The notes under the pieces: generated by a model
The model's input: the letters and a program-made list of their open reading frames with translations, nothing else
Told to the model about the DNA's origin: nothing
The model's database searches: none
Source: Hyphomicrobiales bacterium
GTDB lineage: Bacteria; Pseudomonadota; Alphaproteobacteria; Rhizobiales; Rhizobiaceae
DNA: 64,000 bases
Direction: 5' to 3'
Assembly: GCA_900471525.1 (NCBI GenBank)
Contig: UCEZ01000019.1
Span: 150,362-214,361 of the forward strand
Made by a program: the position numbers and the translations under genes
Shown: positions 61,424 to 64,000 of the stretch, in pieces
Numbering within the stretch: position 1 is the first letter of the stretch
Layout: each line of letters begins with the position of its first letter

Positions 61424-61921
61424 ATGCCGCTTTCGATCCGCTTCATCAGCGCCTGCGCGCTTCTTGCGACAAGCTTTGCCTCCCTTCCCGCGCAAGCCGA
61501 AACGGTCGGTGAAGTCGGTGTCGACTGGCTTGGCAATGACATCACCATCGATGCGGTCAGCGACCCGAAAGTTGCGGGCGTCACCTGCCACGTCACCTAT
61601 TTCGACCGCAGCGTCATCGATCGCCTGAAAAACGGCAACTGGTTCGAGGATCCGTCCAACAACTCGATCTCCTGCCGCCAGACCGGACCGGTGACGATCG
61701 GCGACATAGACCTCAGCCAGGAAGGCGAAGAAGTGTTTCGCGAAGGGCTTTCCCTCATTTGGAAGAAACTTGTCGTCAATCGCATCTACGACAAGAGGAA
61801 CAACACATTGATCTACCTCGCCCATTCGCGGGAACTGACTGATGGTTCGGCCAAAATGTCGATCTCGACTGTTCCGCTGTTCGACAAGCCGGTGACATGG
61901 ACGAACGGCGCGCCGAAATAA
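61424..61921 (+). CDS. creA: CreA family periplasmic protein
   Basis: A 165-residue exported protein with signal peptide (about 1-24, cleaved after AQA) and the CreA core: VGVDWLGNDITIDAVSDPKVAGVTCHVTYFDR, NSISCRQTGPV and IYDKRNNTLIYLAHSRELTDGSAKMSISTVPL. Two cysteines may form a disulfide. Function is unknown; E. coli CreA is encoded in front of creBCD, but no such genes are here. The ATG at 61424 has GGAGAA eight bases upstream. Confidence 0.93.
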   Translation: MPLSIRFISACALLATSFASLPAQAETVGEVGVDWLGNDITIDAVSDPKVAGVTCHVTYFDRSVIDRLKNGNWFEDPSNNSISCRQTGPVTIGDIDLSQEGEEVFREGLSLIWKKLVVNRIYDKRNNTLIYLAHSRELTDGSAKMSISTVPLFDKPVTWTNGAPK

Positions 61922-61943
61922 TCACGCCGCAGACATGAAACGA

Positions 61944-62573
61944 CTATCGGCTACCGATGACCTCGGCAGAAGTAACAATGCGAATGCCCGCCGCCGACAT
62001 TTCTGCAATCGCCGCTTTCACGCCAGCGGGGTCGATGCCGCGGCTGGCATCGGCAATGAACCGGATCTCGACGGCGGGCAGCATCGCCTTGGCATCAAGC
62101 GCCGACGCCTTGACGCAGTAGTCGGTCGCAAGGCCGCAAATGTCGAGAGAACCGATGCCCGCCCGCTTGAGATAGTCCGAAAGTCCTGTCAGTGCGGAGC
62201 GATCATTGTCGCGAAAGGCCGAATAGCTGTCGACGTCGCGGTTTTCGCCCTTGCGCTGCACATGATCGATGCCCGCAAAGCTCAACCCGGGATGAAATTC
62301 AGCGTCGTGCGTGCCCTGCACGCAGTGATCGGGCCAGAGCATCTGAGGCCTGCCGCTTAGCGTGCCCATATCGAAAGGTTTGCTACCGGGTTGCTGCGAC
62401 GCGAAGCTGCCATGGTCTGCCGGATGCCAGTCCTGCGAAGCGACCACGAGATCATACCTGCCTTCGGCTATCAGCCGGTTGGCGATCGGCACGACGTCCT
62501 CTCCGTTCGGCACAGGAAGGTTTCCGCCTGAGCAGAAACCGTTCTGGATATCGATGAGCAGGAGGCATTTCAC
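61944..62573 (-). CDS. pncA: Nicotinamidase/pyrazinamidase
   Basis: A 209-residue isochorismatase-fold enzyme converting nicotinamide to nicotinate for NAD recycling. The catalytic triad is visible: Asp8 (LLLIDIQNGF), Lys (VQRKGENRDV) and Cys in GLATDYCVKASALDAK. The metal-binding residues are in VASQDWHPADHGSF. WPDHCVQGTHDAEF is the conserved entrance loop. It converges on creA with 22 bases between stops. No other NAD salvage gene is adjacent. Confidence 0.96.
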   Translation of the reverse strand: MKCLLLIDIQNGFCSGGNLPVPNGEDVVPIANRLIAEGRYDLVVASQDWHPADHGSFASQQPGSKPFDMGTLSGRPQMLWPDHCVQGTHDAEFHPGLSFAGIDHVQRKGENRDVDSYSAFRDNDRSALTGLSDYLKRAGIGSLDICGLATDYCVKASALDAKAMLPAVEIRFIADASRGIDPAGVKAAIAEMSAAGIRIVTSAEVIGSR

Positions 62574-62753
62574 GGGCAGTCTCCATCATTCGTGCAACGG
62601 GCTCGGGCAGAGAACAGCGCCCTGATCTCGCATCGCACAACACACTTGGAGCGTCGGGAAAATCAGCAGGTTTCTACCACGATCAATCTATCACGAACGT
62701 AGCGAAACACCGCCCGGTTTCCCGTACGGTGCCCGCTATTTTCAAATGACGGC

Positions 62754-63218
62754 TTAAGCAGCCTGCGCCAGTTCGTCGGCGATGACGGTATCGAGGTTGA
62801 GGAAGCAGACCATGGTCTTTTCCAGGGCAACGATGCCGCGGCAGAAGGCACGCTGTGCTTCCGGAATGATCTCCGGTGCTGCCTGCAAAGCTTCACTCTT
62901 GATCGTCATCATGTCGGAAACCTGCTCAACCAGCAGGCCGACCAGCTTGCCGGCGATGTCGGTGACGATGATCGCCGAGCGCTCGGACGGCTCGGTCATC
63001 TTCATGCCGAGACGGCAGGCCATGTCGATGACCGGAATGACGGCGCCGCGCAGGTTGATCAGGCCGAGAACGTAGGGCGGCGTGTGGGGCATCGGCGTGA
63101 CCGGCGCCCAGCCACGGATTTCGCGGATCGCCATGATATCGATGCAGAACTCCTGATCGCCCAGGTGAAAGGACACGATTTCCAGATAGGCACCGGACTG
63201 CTTGATAGCGTTTGACAT
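62754..63218 (-). CDS. cheW: Chemotaxis coupling protein CheW
   Basis: A 154-residue CheW of two SH3-like lobes linking chemoreceptors to CheA: SFHLGDQEFCIDIMAIREIRGW at the start, TPMPHTPPYVLGLINLRGAVIPVIDMACRLGM in the middle (receptor-binding region) and LVEQVSDMMTIKSEAL near the end. It lies two bases after a chemoreceptor gene on the same strand, suggesting a receptor-coupler pair. CheA and other chemotaxis genes may lie beyond the window. Confidence 0.95.
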   Translation of the reverse strand: MSNAIKQSGAYLEIVSFHLGDQEFCIDIMAIREIRGWAPVTPMPHTPPYVLGLINLRGAVIPVIDMACRLGMKMTEPSERSAIIVTDIAGKLVGLLVEQVSDMMTIKSEALQAAPEIIPEAQRAFCRGIVALEKTMVCFLNLDTVIADELAQAA

Positions 63219-63220
63219 GA

Positions 63221-64000
63221 TCAGAACTCTTCCCAGTTTTCGGCGGAACCCGATGCCTTCGGCACGGACGACGCGGGGCTGTTAAAGGCGCCCGCCAGCT
63301 TGCCCATCAGGGCCTTGGCGGGGGATGGTGCGGGGCGCGTGGTGGCCGACGTGGCGACGCGGACCGGTTGGCGAACTGGACGGGCGGACGCGCCGCTCAG
63401 ATGGAATTGACCGATCAGGGCGGTCAGCCCTTCGGCATCCTGCGCCAGAGTGTGGCTGGCGGCATTGGTCTCCTCGACCATGGCCGCGTTCTGCTGCGTC
63501 ATCTGGTCGAGTTGCCCGATCGCGGTATTGATCTCCTGAAGCCCGGTCGATTGCTCGCGGGCGGCGTTGACGATGGAGGTCATGTGCTCGTTGATGCGCA
63601 CCACATCCGTACCGATCCGTCCGAGCGCTTCGCCCGTCGCCTGTACCAGACGGACACCGGTTCCGACTTCGTTGCTGGAGCGTGCGACCAGAACCTTGAT
63701 ATCCTTGGCGGCGCCGGCGGCGCGCTGGGCAAGTTCACGGACTTCCTGGGCAACGACGGCGAACCCCTTGCCGGCTTCACCGGCGCGGGCTGCCTCGACG
63801 CCGGCATTGAGCGCGAGCAGATTGGTCTGGAAAGCGATTTCGTCGATGACGTTGATGATCTTGCCGATTTCGGACGATGCGTTTTCGATCCGGGCCATGG
63901 CTTCGACTGCCTCGCGAACGATGCGGCCGGACTCCTCGGCATTGTTGCGCGTCTCGCCAACCATCTGGCTCGCCTCCTCGGCGCGCTGCGTGGCGGAGCG
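63221..64000 (-). CDS. Methyl-accepting chemotaxis protein, 5' part cut by window edge
   Basis: The C-terminal 259 residues of a chemoreceptor; the sensor and membrane parts lie outside. The hairpin tip is readable (VIDEIAFQTNLLALNAGVEAARAGEAGKGFAVVAQEVRELAQRAAGAAKDI), which contacts CheW and CheA, and the methylation helices carry EE-rich heptads. After the signalling coiled coil comes a 60-residue proline/alanine tail ending ENWEEF, the kind of C-terminal pentapeptide (xWxxF) that tethers CheR or CheB. cheW follows directly. Confidence 0.93.
   Translation of the reverse strand, partial: RSATQRAEEASQMVGETRNNAEESGRIVREAVEAMARIENASSEIGKIINVIDEIAFQTNLLALNAGVEAARAGEAGKGFAVVAQEVRELAQRAAGAAKDIKVLVARSSNEVGTGVRLVQATGEALGRIGTDVVRINEHMTSIVNAAREQSTGLQEINTAIGQLDQMTQQNAAMVEETNAASHTLAQDAEGLTALIGQFHLSGASARPVRQPVRVATSATTRPAPSPAKALMGKLAGAFNSPASSVPKASGSAENWEEF

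Overview
The window reads as a mostly housekeeping stretch of an alphaproteobacterial chromosome, almost certainly from the Rhizobiaceae (Rhizobium/Agrobacterium/Sinorhizobium relatives). The basis is the high GC content and three diagnostic features: a circularly permuted, two-piece tmRNA gene encoding the tag ANDNYAEARLAA, the gene order hflK-hflC-DUF2065-degP, and an alphaproteobacterial SspB next to ssrA. No insertion sequence, phage, CRISPR array, tRNA or rRNA gene was seen. Both window ends cut through genes: an FAD monooxygenase on the left and a chemoreceptor on the right.

Left part (0-16.8 kb) is a patchwork of small metabolic and stress units. It holds an HxlR regulator divergent from a QorB-type quinone reductase, pdxJ, an orphan membrane protein, a MerR regulator with an extra C-terminal helix-turn-helix, and a RecD-like helicase. 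An AbrB-type membrane protein follows. Next is a three-gene ECF sigma/anti-sigma operon led by a secreted COG4315 protein, an ArsR/SRPBCC pair, a cobalt-type nitrile hydratase operon (DUF4239 membrane protein, alpha, beta, accessory protein), a LysE exporter, an SDR-DoxX fusion coupled to a DUF2269 membrane protein, and an aldo/keto reductase.

Central part (16.8-38 kb) is conserved core. ilvI-ilvH lie behind a complete attenuator: a leaderless 18-codon peptide rich in Ile, Leu and Val, then competing hairpins, then a terminator. Then come a HerA-type ATPase, miaA and serB back to back with start codons separated by one base, and the periplasmic/membrane protease group degP, ACT protein, DUF2065, hflC, hflK. 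folA, a glutathione S-transferase and thyA support the thymidylate/folate cycle. tmRNA and SspB together serve ribosome rescue and ClpXP delivery. A giant AsmA-like protein and a GlcD-type FAD oxidase follow.

Right part (38-64 kb) holds an RND efflux pump (permease plus adaptor), a carboxymuconolactone decarboxylase-family protein, UvrD/PcrA helicase, a CDF cation transporter that looks lower in GC, an Lrp regulator divergent from azlCD, and an NCS2 purine permease with a structured 5' leader. It is also rich in second-messenger genes: two class III nucleotide cyclases (one with TPR-like repeats, one with CHASE2), two GGEEF diguanylate cyclases, a FecR protein with a heptad-repeat tail, CheW and a chemoreceptor. 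A DUF2778 (Tlde1-like) protein, a DHFR-like reductase, CreA and nicotinamidase complete the list.

The most interesting non-coding signals are the leaderless ilv attenuator and the 44-nt two-helix structure just before the ribosome-binding site of the purine permease, which could be a xanthine/urate-responsive element. No convincing wholly new system was found. The nitrile hydratase/DUF4239 coupling and the CHASE2-cyclase/FecR heptad-tail neighbourhood are the best leads at protein level. All function calls rest on reading translated sequence and remembered family motifs; no database search was run.
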